This document shows, piece after piece, positions 33,554 through 42,958 of a stretch of DNA of 64,000 nucleotides (positions are counted from its first letter, which is position 1; every line of letters starts with the position of its first letter). The DNA is from Pusillibacter faecalis (GTDB lineage: Bacteria; Bacillota; Clostridia; Oscillospirales; Oscillospiraceae), in contig NZ_AP023420.1 of assembly GCF_018408705.1 (NCBI RefSeq), forward strand, positions 496,001-560,000. Direction: 5' to 3'. The notes below the pieces were generated by a model, which was given only the letters and a program-made list of their open reading frames with translations, ran no database searches and was not told the origin of the DNA. The translations under genes were made by a program, and so were the position numbers.

Positions 33554-34504
33554 TTATTGGCTTTCCCGCCGGTACTCCAGAGGCGTCTTGCCCTTGACTT
33601 CCTTGAATGCGGCGGCAAATTTGCTGGAGCTGTCATAACCTACCCGGCCGGCGATCTCTGCCACTCCCATTTGAGGCTCCTGCTGGAGCAGAAGCGCGGC
33701 CTGGTCCAGGCGGAAATTACGCATATAGGTGTTGATGGGCTGCCCATAAATCGACTTGAAGCACTCCTTCAGCGCCGTAGCCGGGACAGAAAACCGTTCG
33801 GACAATTCCGCAATCGTATAGTGGCGTTCCAGCTCCCCCGTCAATAACCGATGGATAGCCTTCACTTTTTCCACCTGGGATTTATAGAAGTAAGGCTTTT
33901 CCGCATCCTTTGGCAGCTCCAGCGCGTCCAGATACAGGAGCAATTCCAGCACCTTGATGCGGAAATAAGGGAGCTTGATCTGCTCTGGCACCGCGTAGAG
34001 CTCCTGAAAAATGTGATCAATAGAGGGCGCCCCATGGAGCACCTTGGGATGGCGGCTGGAGCAGAATTTATTCTGGAGCCGGGCCAGATCCACCGGAAAT
34101 TCCCGTATCCACTCCTTCAGCGATTGGGCGGCCTGGGGGAGCGCAAAGCCAACGGTGATCCCGTGATAGTGGGCAAGAGGGAAGGTAAAATGGCCCTGGT
34201 GCTCCAGCCGCCGGTCCAGCTTCAGGTCGCCCGCCTCCACATAGGAGTACGCATCCGGGCCGGCAGGGTACTCCATGCGCCCCTGGCGGCAGTAATCAAT
34301 GCACAGCAGATCCTCCGTTGTACGGAACGCGGAATCATAGCTCTCCATATGGAAATCGTTGTACATCAGGGATACGCCGGGGAACAGGTCGCATTGTGTC
34401 ATGATCCCCTCTCCGGTACCACTGTGAAACTGAAAGACCCGGCAGTCTCCGCCCTCCACCAGTGGGACAGGGAATCCGTTGTCTGCCATTACTTGCTCCA
34501 GCAT
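33554..34504 (-). CDS. AraC-family transcriptional regulator
   Basis: A 316-residue regulator with an N-terminal sensor half and a C-terminal AraC domain (IAELSERFSVPATALKECF, then VAEIAGRVGYDSSSKFAAAF). The ATG at 34504 follows AAAGGAG. It lies between the ECF genes and the ABC pair on the same strand, so it may be expressed with the ECF operon and control the ABC pair, much as YbtA does for YbtPQ. It is similar to the regulator at 49599. Confidence 0.88.
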   Translation of the reverse strand: MLEQVMADNGFPVPLVEGGDCRVFQFHSGTGEGIMTQCDLFPGVSLMYNDFHMESYDSAFRTTEDLLCIDYCRQGRMEYPAGPDAYSYVEAGDLKLDRRLEHQGHFTFPLAHYHGITVGFALPQAAQSLKEWIREFPVDLARLQNKFCSSRHPKVLHGAPSIDHIFQELYAVPEQIKLPYFRIKVLELLLYLDALELPKDAEKPYFYKSQVEKVKAIHRLLTGELERHYTIAELSERFSVPATALKECFKSIYGQPINTYMRNFRLDQAALLLQQEPQMGVAEIAGRVGYDSSSKFAAAFKEVKGKTPLEYRRESQ

Positions 34505-34517
34505 GAAATTTCTCCTT

Positions 34518-35900
34518 TTACAATCGCAGCACCCGGTCACAGGCTCTCTGCATGAATTCCTGGTCATGGGTGACCACCAGAACGATCCGCTCATGCCTTG
34601 CCAGACTGCGGATCACCCCGGACACCTCCACCATGCGGGCATAGTCCAAACCGCTGGTGGGCTCGTCAAAAATCAGCACCGGTTTCTCCGACAGCAGCGC
34701 CGTGGCCACTGCCAGCCTCTGCTTCTGCCCCCCGGAGAGAGACATCGGATGCCGCTCCCGAAAGGACAGCAGGTGGAGGCTGTCCAGCACCTCCGAAATC
34801 TGATCGTCAGATGCCTCCGGCGCGGACATCTGGCACTCTCCCCACACGCTGTCGGAGAACAGTTGATGGTTTACATCCTGCATGACACAGAAAGCCGACC
34901 GCTGGCGGCCTTTTCGATCCAGAGGCTTTCCATTCAGCAGAATTTGTCCCGCTTGTTCTTTCAACAGCCCGCAAAGGCAGCGGGAAAGGGTGGTCTTGCC
35001 CACGCCGTTGGGTCCGGTGATCGCCACCACCTCGCCGGGGCGGGCGGAAAAGGACAGGTCTCGGAATACAGGTGCTTCCTTGCGGAAAGCACAGGCCAGC
35101 CCCTCAATAGATAAACCTTCTTTGGTGCCAGCCGGTTCCACAGAGGGGAGCGTGCATACCGCCGGGGTCAGAGTACGCAGCCCCAGGGCCTCCCGCTCCG
35201 GGTCTGGCAGGCTGCGAAACTGCTCCCCGGTGAAGGTGCGCTCCAGCACCCCGCTCCGAAGATAAAACGCCCGGTCGATGAGATCGGTGAGAAAGTACAG
35301 GCGATGCTCCGCCACCACGATTGTGCAGCCCTGCCGCTTCAAAGCGGAGATCTGGTCGTGAAGGCGGGCAATGGCCTCCTGATCCAGATTGGCCGTCGGC
35401 TCGTCCAGCACATAGAGTTCGGGGCCCATGGCATAGACGGAGCCAAAGGCAAGAAGCTGCTTTTGCCCACCGGACAGAGAAAAGATGTTTTTTCCCCGCA
35501 GGTCCTGGAGATGCAGCGTTTCCGCGACCTGCTCCACACGGCGGCGGATCTCTTCCGGCGGACGGCCCTCATTTTCCAACCCAAAGGCCAGTTCGCTGTC
35601 GGTGTCCAGATTAAAAAACTGGGACTTTGGATTTTGAAACACAGAGCCTACCCGCCGGGCCAGTTCATGCATGGGTGTTTCCCGCGGCGCAAGCCCGTTT
35701 ACCATCACCCGTCCCTCCAGACGGCATCCGGGAGTAAAAGCCGGGATCAGGCCGTTGATCAGCTTCGTCACTGTGGTCTTTCCGCAGCCGGAGGCCCCGC
35801 ACAGCAGGACGCACTCTCCGCGGGCAACAGTGGCGCTGACCTGGGAAAGCGTTTCCTGTTTTTCTCCATAGCCAAAGGAAACCTGTTCCAAACCTATCAT
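34518..35900 (-). CDS. ECF transporter energizing ATPase, two fused ABC domains
   Basis: A 460-residue double ATPase. Domain 1: CGASGCGKTT, LSGGQKQL, VLDEPTANLD and AEHRL. Domain 2: GPNGVGKTT, LSGGQKQR, FDEPTSGLD and THDQEF. Start at the ATG 35900 after GGGGGA. A GTG two codons earlier is possible. It follows EcfT by 12 bases and completes ECF cassette 4. Confidence 0.92.
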   Translation of the reverse strand: MIGLEQVSFGYGEKQETLSQVSATVARGECVLLCGASGCGKTTVTKLINGLIPAFTPGCRLEGRVMVNGLAPRETPMHELARRVGSVFQNPKSQFFNLDTDSELAFGLENEGRPPEEIRRRVEQVAETLHLQDLRGKNIFSLSGGQKQLLAFGSVYAMGPELYVLDEPTANLDQEAIARLHDQISALKRQGCTIVVAEHRLYFLTDLIDRAFYLRSGVLERTFTGEQFRSLPDPEREALGLRTLTPAVCTLPSVEPAGTKEGLSIEGLACAFRKEAPVFRDLSFSARPGEVVAITGPNGVGKTTLSRCLCGLLKEQAGQILLNGKPLDRKGRQRSAFCVMQDVNHQLFSDSVWGECQMSAPEASDDQISEVLDSLHLLSFRERHPMSLSGGQKQRLAVATALLSEKPVLIFDEPTSGLDYARMVEVSGVIRSLARHERIVLVVTHDQEFMQRACDRVLRL

Positions 35901-35912
35901 CGTCACTCCCCC

Positions 35913-36587
35913 TTATTGTACCACAAATGAGCCTATCAGCAAGGCCAGGACCAACAGCATCCCCGTCAGGTCTGCTGGCATTAGACGCAGGGACACGGCG
36001 CTGGTCTTCCGGGCTGGATTTTCGATTCCTCGGGTCACGGCCGCCGCGGAGAGCTCCTCTGCCGTCTCCGTAGCGGACACCATGAGGGGCATCACCGTAC
36101 ACTCCAAGCGGCTGAGCCCCCGGATATTCCGCAGCTTCATCGCGTCCCGGATGTGGCCGATCTCCTCCCGGATAGCGGGGAAGTACCGCAGTGTCACGGA
36201 AATAGCCACGATCAGCTTCTGGGGAATATGTAACTGCCGCAGCCCTACGATCAGGTAGCGCAGAGGGGTGCATTTCAACATCAGCGATCCGGTCATCAGG
36301 CAGGGGAACATCCGGCGGGTATAGGTGGCAAAGATAGTGAAGCTGGTGGCGATGATCATAGGCGACGCCGGCAGGATCACCTGTTGAAAGACCAGCAGGG
36401 CACAATACCCAACAGCCCATTTGACTGCCATTGTAAATCTTCTGTGGACGATCATCAACGCCAGCAGCAGAGCGATCAGTGCCAGTTCCACCCACAGAGT
36501 ATGGTCGCTGAACGCGATGATATTGGCGGCGATCAGTATCCACAGTCCGGCTCTCGGGTCAAAGATCGATTTCTTTCCGTTCCCCAT
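35913..36587 (-). CDS. ECF transporter T component
   Basis: A 224-residue membrane protein with coupling motifs DAMKLRNIRG and AAVTRGIENP. The ATG at 36587 is one base after the S-component stop. A longer in-frame ORF to 36686 overlaps the S gene and is rejected. It is more distant from the EcfT proteins of cassettes 2 and 3 than those are from each other. Confidence 0.9.
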   Translation of the reverse strand: MGNGKKSIFDPRAGLWILIAANIIAFSDHTLWVELALIALLLALMIVHRRFTMAVKWAVGYCALLVFQQVILPASPMIIATSFTIFATYTRRMFPCLMTGSLMLKCTPLRYLIVGLRQLHIPQKLIVAISVTLRYFPAIREEIGHIRDAMKLRNIRGLSRLECTVMPLMVSATETAEELSAAAVTRGIENPARKTSAVSLRLMPADLTGMLLVLALLIGSFVVQ

Positions 36588-36588
36588 C

Positions 36589-37194
36589 TTACACCAGGCC
36601 AGCCTTTTCAAAGTGCTTGCGGAACATGGCGCGGGCAAGGATGCCGCCAATGATTGCGCCCACAACAGGGGCCAGGAACAGAACAATCAGCATCCCATTG
36701 GAGGAAAGGGCCGCCAGAGTATTCACATAGTCCGCCGGCATCCCCTGTTCTGTGATCTGCCGCAGGAAGTCTTCCCGCATCAGCCAGATCGGGAGCGGAG
36801 AGCCCACCATGCCCACAGAGAACAGCACAAAGGATACCAGGTTGCCGGCCATGCTCCGGTAGTGGGTGATGACACGGGTAATTTCAGCCAAGCCGCAGGC
36901 CAGAACGAAGGATACCAGGATCACGACGGTGAATTGCCCGGTGACATAGTAAATGAGGCCCGTGATGAGCCCCATCAACAGGACGGAGCCCACCTTCTGC
37001 ACCTTGGCGCACATCATGAGATATGGAATGCCGGTAAACAGAGCGATAAAGCCCGGCATCAAGATCCAAAGCAGCGGGTGCAGCCCGCCCAGAAGCATAA
37101 AGGCAAAGTTGATGACAAAGTAAATGGCGGAGAAAATCCCCACGGTAATGACATCTTTGCCGCTCATCCCGCGGCTCTTGACTGGTTCAGACAT
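36589..37194 (-). CDS. ECF transporter S component, Trep_Strep family
   Basis: A 201-residue six-helix membrane protein starting SEPVKSRGMSGKDVI, with the loop AKVQKVGS and the tail FRKHFEKAGLV. The ATG at 37194 follows AAGGAGAG. First gene of the longest module in the window (ECF, AraC, ABC pair, DtxR, response regulator), with the box at 37213 in front. Substrate unknown. Confidence 0.87.
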   Translation of the reverse strand: MSEPVKSRGMSGKDVITVGIFSAIYFVINFAFMLLGGLHPLLWILMPGFIALFTGIPYLMMCAKVQKVGSVLLMGLITGLIYYVTGQFTVVILVSFVLACGLAEITRVITHYRSMAGNLVSFVLFSVGMVGSPLPIWLMREDFLRQITEQGMPADYVNTLAALSSNGMLIVLFLAPVVGAIIGGILARAMFRKHFEKAGLV

Positions 37195-37212
37195 AATGTT
37201 CTCTCCTTTTTG

Positions 37213-37228
37213 GTTAGATTATGCTAAC
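37213..37228. promoter_or_regulatory. DtxR-type operator of ECF cassette 4
   Basis: GTTAG-ATTATG-CTAAC, perfect arms, 19 bases before the S-component ATG. Confidence 0.75.
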
Positions 37229-37368
37229 TTCGTTCGTGAAAAATAGGACGCCGGGCGTCCATCTCACATGATGTATTTTACCGAGGACTTCCCTGCCTGT
37301 CTATTCCGTTTAGACGACTTTATTCCGTTTGGTTGGAGTTATTGATGTTTTCCTATCCGCACAAATCG

Positions 37369-37401
37369 AAAACGGCCCTTGCTATAAACAAAGGCCGTTT
37401 T
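37369..37401. terminator. Terminator after the interrupted response regulator
   Basis: AAAACGGCC/GGCCGTTTT stem ten bases downstream of the relic stop codon, with A and T runs. Confidence 0.75.
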
Positions 37402-37458
37402 CTTGTTCCCTTACTTTTCAAAGCGATAACCATATCCGTGTACAGTTTGAATCACATT

Positions 37459-38955
37459 GGAGCCGTTGACAAAGTAGTCTCAGAAAAACAGCAATAGGAA
37501 ATTGAGCAGAAAAAAGACGCCCTGTGGCGTCATTTCATGGCCCATATCATCCGTTTCAGGTTCAAAGCGGTCGCTGAAAGGAGGCAATGATCCTCCGCTG
37601 CCTCTAAACCTCGCCGCAATATCTGCGTTAAATTGTGACCTCTCTTTTGAGCGGCAAAGGTGCCCTCACACCAGATCTGCCGCTTCTTGAGGGCTTCCCG
37701 GTAGATCGGATCGCTCAGGCGCGATAAATTCCGCTTCCGCTGCGCCGTAAAATAACTGTGCTCCAACTTCCGCGCGCCCCGCTTGTCCTGCTGGCTCAGG
37801 CATTTTTTGCGCAGAGGACAGCGTTGGCAATCCTGTTTGTCCGCCAGATACAGCCAGTACAGCCCGCTGGCACTGCGGTGGAGCGTATTCAGGCGCAGCA
37901 ACTTGCCGTTGGGACAGACATAGGCATCCAAACTCTCATCATATTGAAATGCCTCCCGTTTCAGTTCCACATTGGTGCGGTCGTGAACTGCCTGTGGACG
38001 GACGAAAAATTGGATCTCCAACTCCTTCAGCGCCTGATGGGCCAGCGGGAAGTCATAGGCGGCATCCGCCGTCGCGGCCTGGATAGGCAGGATACTCCTG
38101 TGGATCCGCTCAATTTGCTCCAGGTAGGGCACAGAGTCATAGACATCGCCGGGTGTTACCGTTACATCCAAGATCACGCCGCAGTCCGTATCTACCGTCT
38201 GATGAGCGAGGTAATGTTGCCCGCGTGGCTTCCCCGGACGTTTCATATGTCCGGATTCCGGGTCTGTCCGACTGACCCACTTCCTGGTCTGACGCCGATC
38301 TTTTTTTGATCTGTTTGACCCGCTTCTTTCGCCGTTTTCCTGTCCGGCGTTCCAATTCCTCCAGACCCTCTTCCTCATAGGTGTCCAACCGTTCCCAGTA
38401 TACTCCGGGACTCTCCGGCAACTCCACCAGTTCCTCTGATGCCCAGGATGCGTTGGCCTTCACATGGGTGGAATCTGTTCCGACCAGCCGTCCACTAGCC
38501 AGACCCTTGGCGACGCACTGCCCCACCACCTCCTCAAACAGCCGCCGGAAGATCTTCCGAAAACTCGGCTTTCGCCGCCGCAGTTGGGAGATGGTGCTGT
38601 GATCCGGCACCCGGTCAAACAGATCCAGGCCCAGATACCAGCGCAGGGCTACATCCGTCTGGATCCGCTGCTCGATCTGACGCTCCGAGGGGATGCCGTA
38701 CAGAAAGCCCACCAGGAGGTATTTCACCAGCACCACCGGGTCGATGGGCGGACGCCCATACCGCCGGCTGTACAGGTGAGCGGTTTCCACGCGCACGAAA
38801 GAGAGATCCAAAGCGGCCTCCAGCCGCCGCAGGAAGTGATCCTGAGGCATGAGATCCTCGATGGTCACTGTGTGGAATTTGAGTTGCATTCCGCCACCGC
38901 CTTTCCCTCTTATTGTAGCATAATTTGGGGGAAAAGGGATTTTGTCAACAGCTCC
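37459..38955 (-). mobile_element. IS1182-family insertion sequence, 1497 bases
   Basis: The ends are inverted repeats GGAGCCGTTGACAAA (37459-37473) and, on the other strand, GGAGCTGTTGACAAA (38941-38955). These are 14 of 15 matches. They are flanked by the direct repeat ACATT (37454-37458 and 38956-38960). Removing the element plus one ACATT restores the response-regulator reading around NINVIQTV, which confirms the boundaries. Confidence 0.88.
37530..38889 (-). CDS. IS1182-family transposase in two overlapping frames
   Basis: The first part (from the ATG at 38889) has the DUF772-type N-terminal domain (LYSRRYGRPPIDPVVLVKYLL, VPDHSTISQLRRR) and the first catalytic Asp region GTDSTHVKAN. The second frame continues with VDTDCGVILDVTVTPGDVYD, ADAAYDFP and the C-terminal CPLRKKCL and EGTFAAQKRGHNL region. 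The frames meet at seven As (38301-38307), where a -1 shift joins them without loss. It may be programmed frameshifting or a disabling mutation. Total about 453 residues. A small hairpin with a T-run follows the stop. Confidence 0.85.
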
Positions 38956-39225
38956 ACATTGATATTTAGTTTTTCCGTATCTTGTAGATCCTGTTGGTAA
39001 CACTTTCAAGGCCGGAAGCAAAATCATCGGACATTGCATACTGGTAAAGCTGCTCCCGGGTAAAAGTCCAGCCGGGGGTGCAAAGCCAGATAATATAGAA
39101 TATTGAACTCCATCGTGGTCAACTTCACAGCTCGCCCGCTCACAAAGACCCTACGCTGGTTTGGGTCAATACACAGATTATCATATTGTAGAACAGCCTG
39201 CCCAGTCAATGCTTCTCCCCCAAAG

Positions 39226-40962
39226 TTATACTGTCCAGCCAAGGCTTTCCTGCTGAATATGGAACAGCTTGTGGTACAATCCGTTCTTTTTCATCAGCGC
39301 ATCGTGTGTCCCATGTTCTACCAGTCGGCCATTGTCAAGAACGAGGATCTGATCCGAGTCTACAACTGTACGGAGGCGGTGGGCGATCATAATAACCGTC
39401 TTGCCTTCCACCAGTTTGGCAATCGCCTTTTGAACCAGAATTTCATTCTCCGGGTCAAGGGATGCTGTTGCTTCGTCAAGCAGAATAATGGGCGCATTTT
39501 TCAGCAAGGCGCGGGCGATGGAAATACGCTGGCGCTCACCACCGGAAAGCGTACTGCCATTTTCACCGAGGACCGTCTGATACCCGTCCGGCATCTCCCG
39601 GACAAATTCATCACAATAGGCGGCTTTGGCAGCAGCAATTACCTGATCGTCTGTTGCGTTTGGATTGCCAAGACGGATATTATTCATAACCGTATCATTG
39701 AACAGGGTCACATCCTGGAACACGAATGACATATAAGACATGAGGCTTTCCGGCTCCATACTCTTGATGTCTTTTCCTCCCACGGTGATCTTGCCCTGCT
39801 GGACATCCCAAAACCGGGCAATCAGTTTGGAAATCGTGCTTTTACCGGAACCGGACGGGCCAACGAGGGCAGTCACGCTCCCCTGGGGGATTTTGCAGGA
39901 AACATCTTTAATGACATCTTCCCGATTGTAGGCAAAGGTCACATGGGATAGCTCAATGTCGCAGTTCGGGACCGTTTTCTCGTTGCCGTTCATTGCGGGA
40001 GTAGTGAACAGGGTACGCATACGGCTTGTGACCACATTCAAATTCAGTAATGAGGAAAGATTTGCCAAGATTGACAAGATTGGGCCGTAAATCCGTGTTA
40101 CCATCAGAAGGAACATAAGCAGCGGAAGAAGCTCAATCTGCCCATTCGTCAAAAGGATAGCGCCGACAAAGATTGTGATACCAATGCCTGCCTGCAAAAT
40201 CATACTGGCACTGGACATGAACACGCCGACAGCCATTTCTACCTTGATGGCGATTTTTTTCATCGCCACTAGAGCTTTATCCAACGCGCTGAAATGAGAG
40301 CCGGACAGCCCGCAGGACTTGATGATCTTCATGCCTTCCAGGTATTCCTGTACCTGGTCAGAAGCAGCCAGCTTTGCGTCAACCTGCTTTTCAAACAGTT
40401 TCTTTTGCTGGTTCCGGCTGAGCCAGATAATGAGGAAGGCAATCGGAACCGTGATGAATACGCACAGAGCAAGCCGCCAATCAAAGAAGGCCAGCAGGAT
40501 GCAGGTTAGGGTCACCGTAATACCGTTTGCAATCAGCGGAGGAATCGTGCTACTGAGCAGGGACTCCATGCTGCTGCAATCTGCCATCATATTCGTGGTC
40601 AGTTCGGAAAGGTCCTTGGTGTTAAAGAAATTCATAGGGAGTTTCCGAAGATGCTCCGCAATCCGCAGCCGTGTCGTGTTTGACTCCTTATACGAGGCAA
40701 TATAGGTTTTGCGGTAATCGTTTTTGGCGGCCAGAAATACCAGGATGGCCGAAATAATACCCGCGCCCCACAGCATCCAGATATGGTTCCACTGGATGGA
40801 GCCACCACTGACAAAGGGCGTCAGGATTTCACTGAAGATCATAACAGTTACACAGAACGGCAGAAGCATAGCGAGGTTCGTCAATGTGCAGGCGAAGATT
40901 GCTTTTTTCAGATCTGTGTAACCCTTGTCTGACAAAAAGAGAGCTTTTTGTAATCTGCTCAT
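39226..40962 (-). CDS. Exporter-fold ABC half-transporter, second of a pair
   Basis: A 578-residue membrane-ATPase fusion with GPSGSGKST, LSGGERQR, ILLDEATASLDPEN and IAHRL. The ATG at 40962 follows GGAAAGGTGG, two bases after the upstream stop. It probably pairs with the product of 40965. The G+C content is visibly lower than in the other ABC pairs of the window, so this pair may have a different origin. Confidence 0.88.
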   Translation of the reverse strand: MSRLQKALFLSDKGYTDLKKAIFACTLTNLAMLLPFCVTVMIFSEILTPFVSGGSIQWNHIWMLWGAGIISAILVFLAAKNDYRKTYIASYKESNTTRLRIAEHLRKLPMNFFNTKDLSELTTNMMADCSSMESLLSSTIPPLIANGITVTLTCILLAFFDWRLALCVFITVPIAFLIIWLSRNQQKKLFEKQVDAKLAASDQVQEYLEGMKIIKSCGLSGSHFSALDKALVAMKKIAIKVEMAVGVFMSSASMILQAGIGITIFVGAILLTNGQIELLPLLMFLLMVTRIYGPILSILANLSSLLNLNVVTSRMRTLFTTPAMNGNEKTVPNCDIELSHVTFAYNREDVIKDVSCKIPQGSVTALVGPSGSGKSTISKLIARFWDVQQGKITVGGKDIKSMEPESLMSYMSFVFQDVTLFNDTVMNNIRLGNPNATDDQVIAAAKAAYCDEFVREMPDGYQTVLGENGSTLSGGERQRISIARALLKNAPIILLDEATASLDPENEILVQKAIAKLVEGKTVIMIAHRLRTVVDSDQILVLDNGRLVEHGTHDALMKKNGLYHKLFHIQQESLGWTV

Positions 40963-40964
40963 AG

Positions 40965-42779
40965 TTACACCACCTTTCCGCTGATTTTCCAGCCAATCGC
41001 TTCTGTATAGTGGTTCCACATCTGTGCATAGCGCCCGCCTGTAGCCACCAGCTCGTCATGATTTCCTTCTTCAATGAGATGGCCTTTTTCCACGACGATA
41101 ATCTTATCCGCATTGCGGATCGTGGAGAGGCGGTGTGCGATGATAATAACTGTCTTATCCTGCATCAGCTTTTCAAATGCTTTCTGGATTAGGTATTCAT
41201 TCTCCGGGTCGCTGAAGGCCGTTGCCTCATCCAACACGATAATGGGAGCATCTTTGATGATAGCCCGCGCAATCGCAATCCGCTGACGCTCACCGCCAGA
41301 GAGATGGATACCTTTGGAGCCAACCACTGTATGATACCCATCCGGCAGTTTGGAGATAAACTCGTGGCATTGCGCCGCTTTCGCCGCTGCGATTACTTGT
41401 TCCTCACTGGCCGAAGGGTTGCCCATACGGATATTATCCAAGACGCTCTGCTTGAACAGGAAAATATCCTGAAACACAAAGCTGACTTGGCGCATCAGAT
41501 CGTCTTCTGCCACATCACGCACATCTACACCGCCAATGGTAATGCTGCCAGAGGACACATCCCAAAAGCGGGAAATCAGATTGGCAATCGTACTCTTGCC
41601 GCCGCCGGACGGGCCGACAATGGCTGTGATCTGTCCCTGCTTTGCTGAAAAAGATACATTTTCCAGTGCTTTCTCGGAATTATCCCCAGTGTAGGAAAAG
41701 CTGACATCATGGAAAACAACATCGTCTCCGACAGGTTTCTTAGGATGAGCCGTTTCCGGCATTTCTGGAATGTTCAATATCTCGTCCATCCTGGCCACAT
41801 TCCCGTTGATCTGCATGAACGACTCTGAAATATACATGATTTTGTTCAGCACACCGGAAATTGCTGGTATAAAAAGCAGATAAAAGATAAAGGTCATCGC
41901 AAATCCGGCAAAATCATCTGTTCTGGTGCCAATCAGGATGCCCACAGGGACAAGGATCAGGTAAACATTATTGATGATTGTGGTAAAGGCAGGCATACAA
42001 TTCTGCCAGCCCAGGGAAAACTTGAGAACCCATTCCGTATAGCCGGTGATTGCCTCTTTGAGTTTTTTGAACGAAGATGCCGTCTGGTTGAACGCCTTTA
42101 CAACCGACATTCCCCGGACATACTCCACAGAAGCGTTGTTCATTTCCTCCAGGGCTTTTTGATACTTGCCCATGTTCTCTTTCATCTCGCGGCTACCAAA
42201 GCCAATGAACTCCGCAATAAACGCCAGAATGATACCGACCAGAGATGCAAGACCGAACCGCCAGTCAACAGCCAGCAGGATGATAACCATGACAATAGGG
42301 GCGGTAATAGAAGCAACAAAGTCAGGAAACTGGTGAGCAATAAAACCCTCCACGCTTTCAATATTTTCATCCATGATCTTGCGTAGGCGGCCGCTACCAA
42401 TTGTCAAGTGATACCCAAGTGGGATTTTGGTAATATGGTCTGCAAAGAGAACTTTCAGCTCGTACAGTGTTCCAAATGCCGCCATGTGAGAGCTGAAAAT
42501 AGCCAGAAAATACAACAGGATATTCGCCACGATTCCGGTAAGCGCCAACCAGCCATAATTCATGACCATTCCCATATCCAACTGGTCAAGATTCGGGAAA
42601 ACACCGATAATTGAGCGGATCATGAAATAAATCGCTATGTACGGGATGAACGAAGCAATGGCCGCCAGTGACGAAAGAACCGCAGCTAAAAATACAAGGC
42701 TCTTTCTGTCAGAAGCCAATTCCATACATCGTGCCAAACCCGTCTTTGGCTTTGCCTGTTTCGACTTTGCATTTGACAT
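40965..42779 (-). CDS. Exporter-fold ABC half-transporter, first of a pair
   Basis: A 604-residue half-transporter with GPSGGGKST, LSGGERQR, IVLDEATAFSDPEN and IAHRL. As in two other pairs, the first protein has a non-standard D-loop (FSDPEN). The ATG at 42779 follows AAGGAGGG. A perfect operator palindrome (42805-42838) and an AraC gene lie upstream. Likely role: import of an iron chelate or export of a metallophore. Sequence alone does not decide. Confidence 0.88.
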   Translation of the reverse strand: MSNAKSKQAKPKTGLARCMELASDRKSLVFLAAVLSSLAAIASFIPYIAIYFMIRSIIGVFPNLDQLDMGMVMNYGWLALTGIVANILLYFLAIFSSHMAAFGTLYELKVLFADHITKIPLGYHLTIGSGRLRKIMDENIESVEGFIAHQFPDFVASITAPIVMVIILLAVDWRFGLASLVGIILAFIAEFIGFGSREMKENMGKYQKALEEMNNASVEYVRGMSVVKAFNQTASSFKKLKEAITGYTEWVLKFSLGWQNCMPAFTTIINNVYLILVPVGILIGTRTDDFAGFAMTFIFYLLFIPAISGVLNKIMYISESFMQINGNVARMDEILNIPEMPETAHPKKPVGDDVVFHDVSFSYTGDNSEKALENVSFSAKQGQITAIVGPSGGGKSTIANLISRFWDVSSGSITIGGVDVRDVAEDDLMRQVSFVFQDIFLFKQSVLDNIRMGNPSASEEQVIAAAKAAQCHEFISKLPDGYHTVVGSKGIHLSGGERQRIAIARAIIKDAPIIVLDEATAFSDPENEYLIQKAFEKLMQDKTVIIIAHRLSTIRNADKIIVVEKGHLIEEGNHDELVATGGRYAQMWNHYTEAIGWKISGKVV

Positions 42780-42804
42780 AGCATGAACCCTCCTTAAATT
42801 GAAA

Positions 42805-42838
42805 AACGGCGAGGTTAGTAAATGCTAACCTCGCCGTT
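42805..42838. promoter_or_regulatory. DtxR-type operator within a perfect 14-base inverted repeat
   Basis: The core GTTAG-TAAATG-CTAAC (42814-42829) is extended on both sides to AACGGCGAGGTTAG...CTAACCTCGCCGTT, with no mismatch in 14 bases per arm. It lies 26 bases upstream of the ABC pair. It may be operator and RNA hairpin at once. Confidence 0.75.
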
Positions 42839-42958
42839 CATTCTACCAATCCTTGAAAGTATCTGCTACTCCATATCTCCGCGTTTAGACTTAAAATAGC
42901 CCAAAGATACCTACAAGTTCATGGATGCTACTTTGTCTTAAACAATGTCTGCCTTTGA

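Larger units (their letters stand above)
37411..39225 (-). pseudogene. Response-regulator DNA-binding domain interrupted by an IS element
   Basis: Joining 37411-37458 to 38956-39225, and leaving out one target copy, rebuilds an OmpR-type winged-helix domain. The order is LTTMEFNILYYLALHP, then (shifted frame) WTFTREQLYQYAMSDDF, SVTNRIYKIRK, KLNINVIQTVHGYGYRFEK and stop. The receiver domain is absent. Besides the IS there are two single-base frameshifts, one in a C-run near 39075 and one in an A-run near 38970. It follows the ABC pair directly, so it is another copy of the transporter-regulator arrangement, now dead. Confidence 0.85.
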
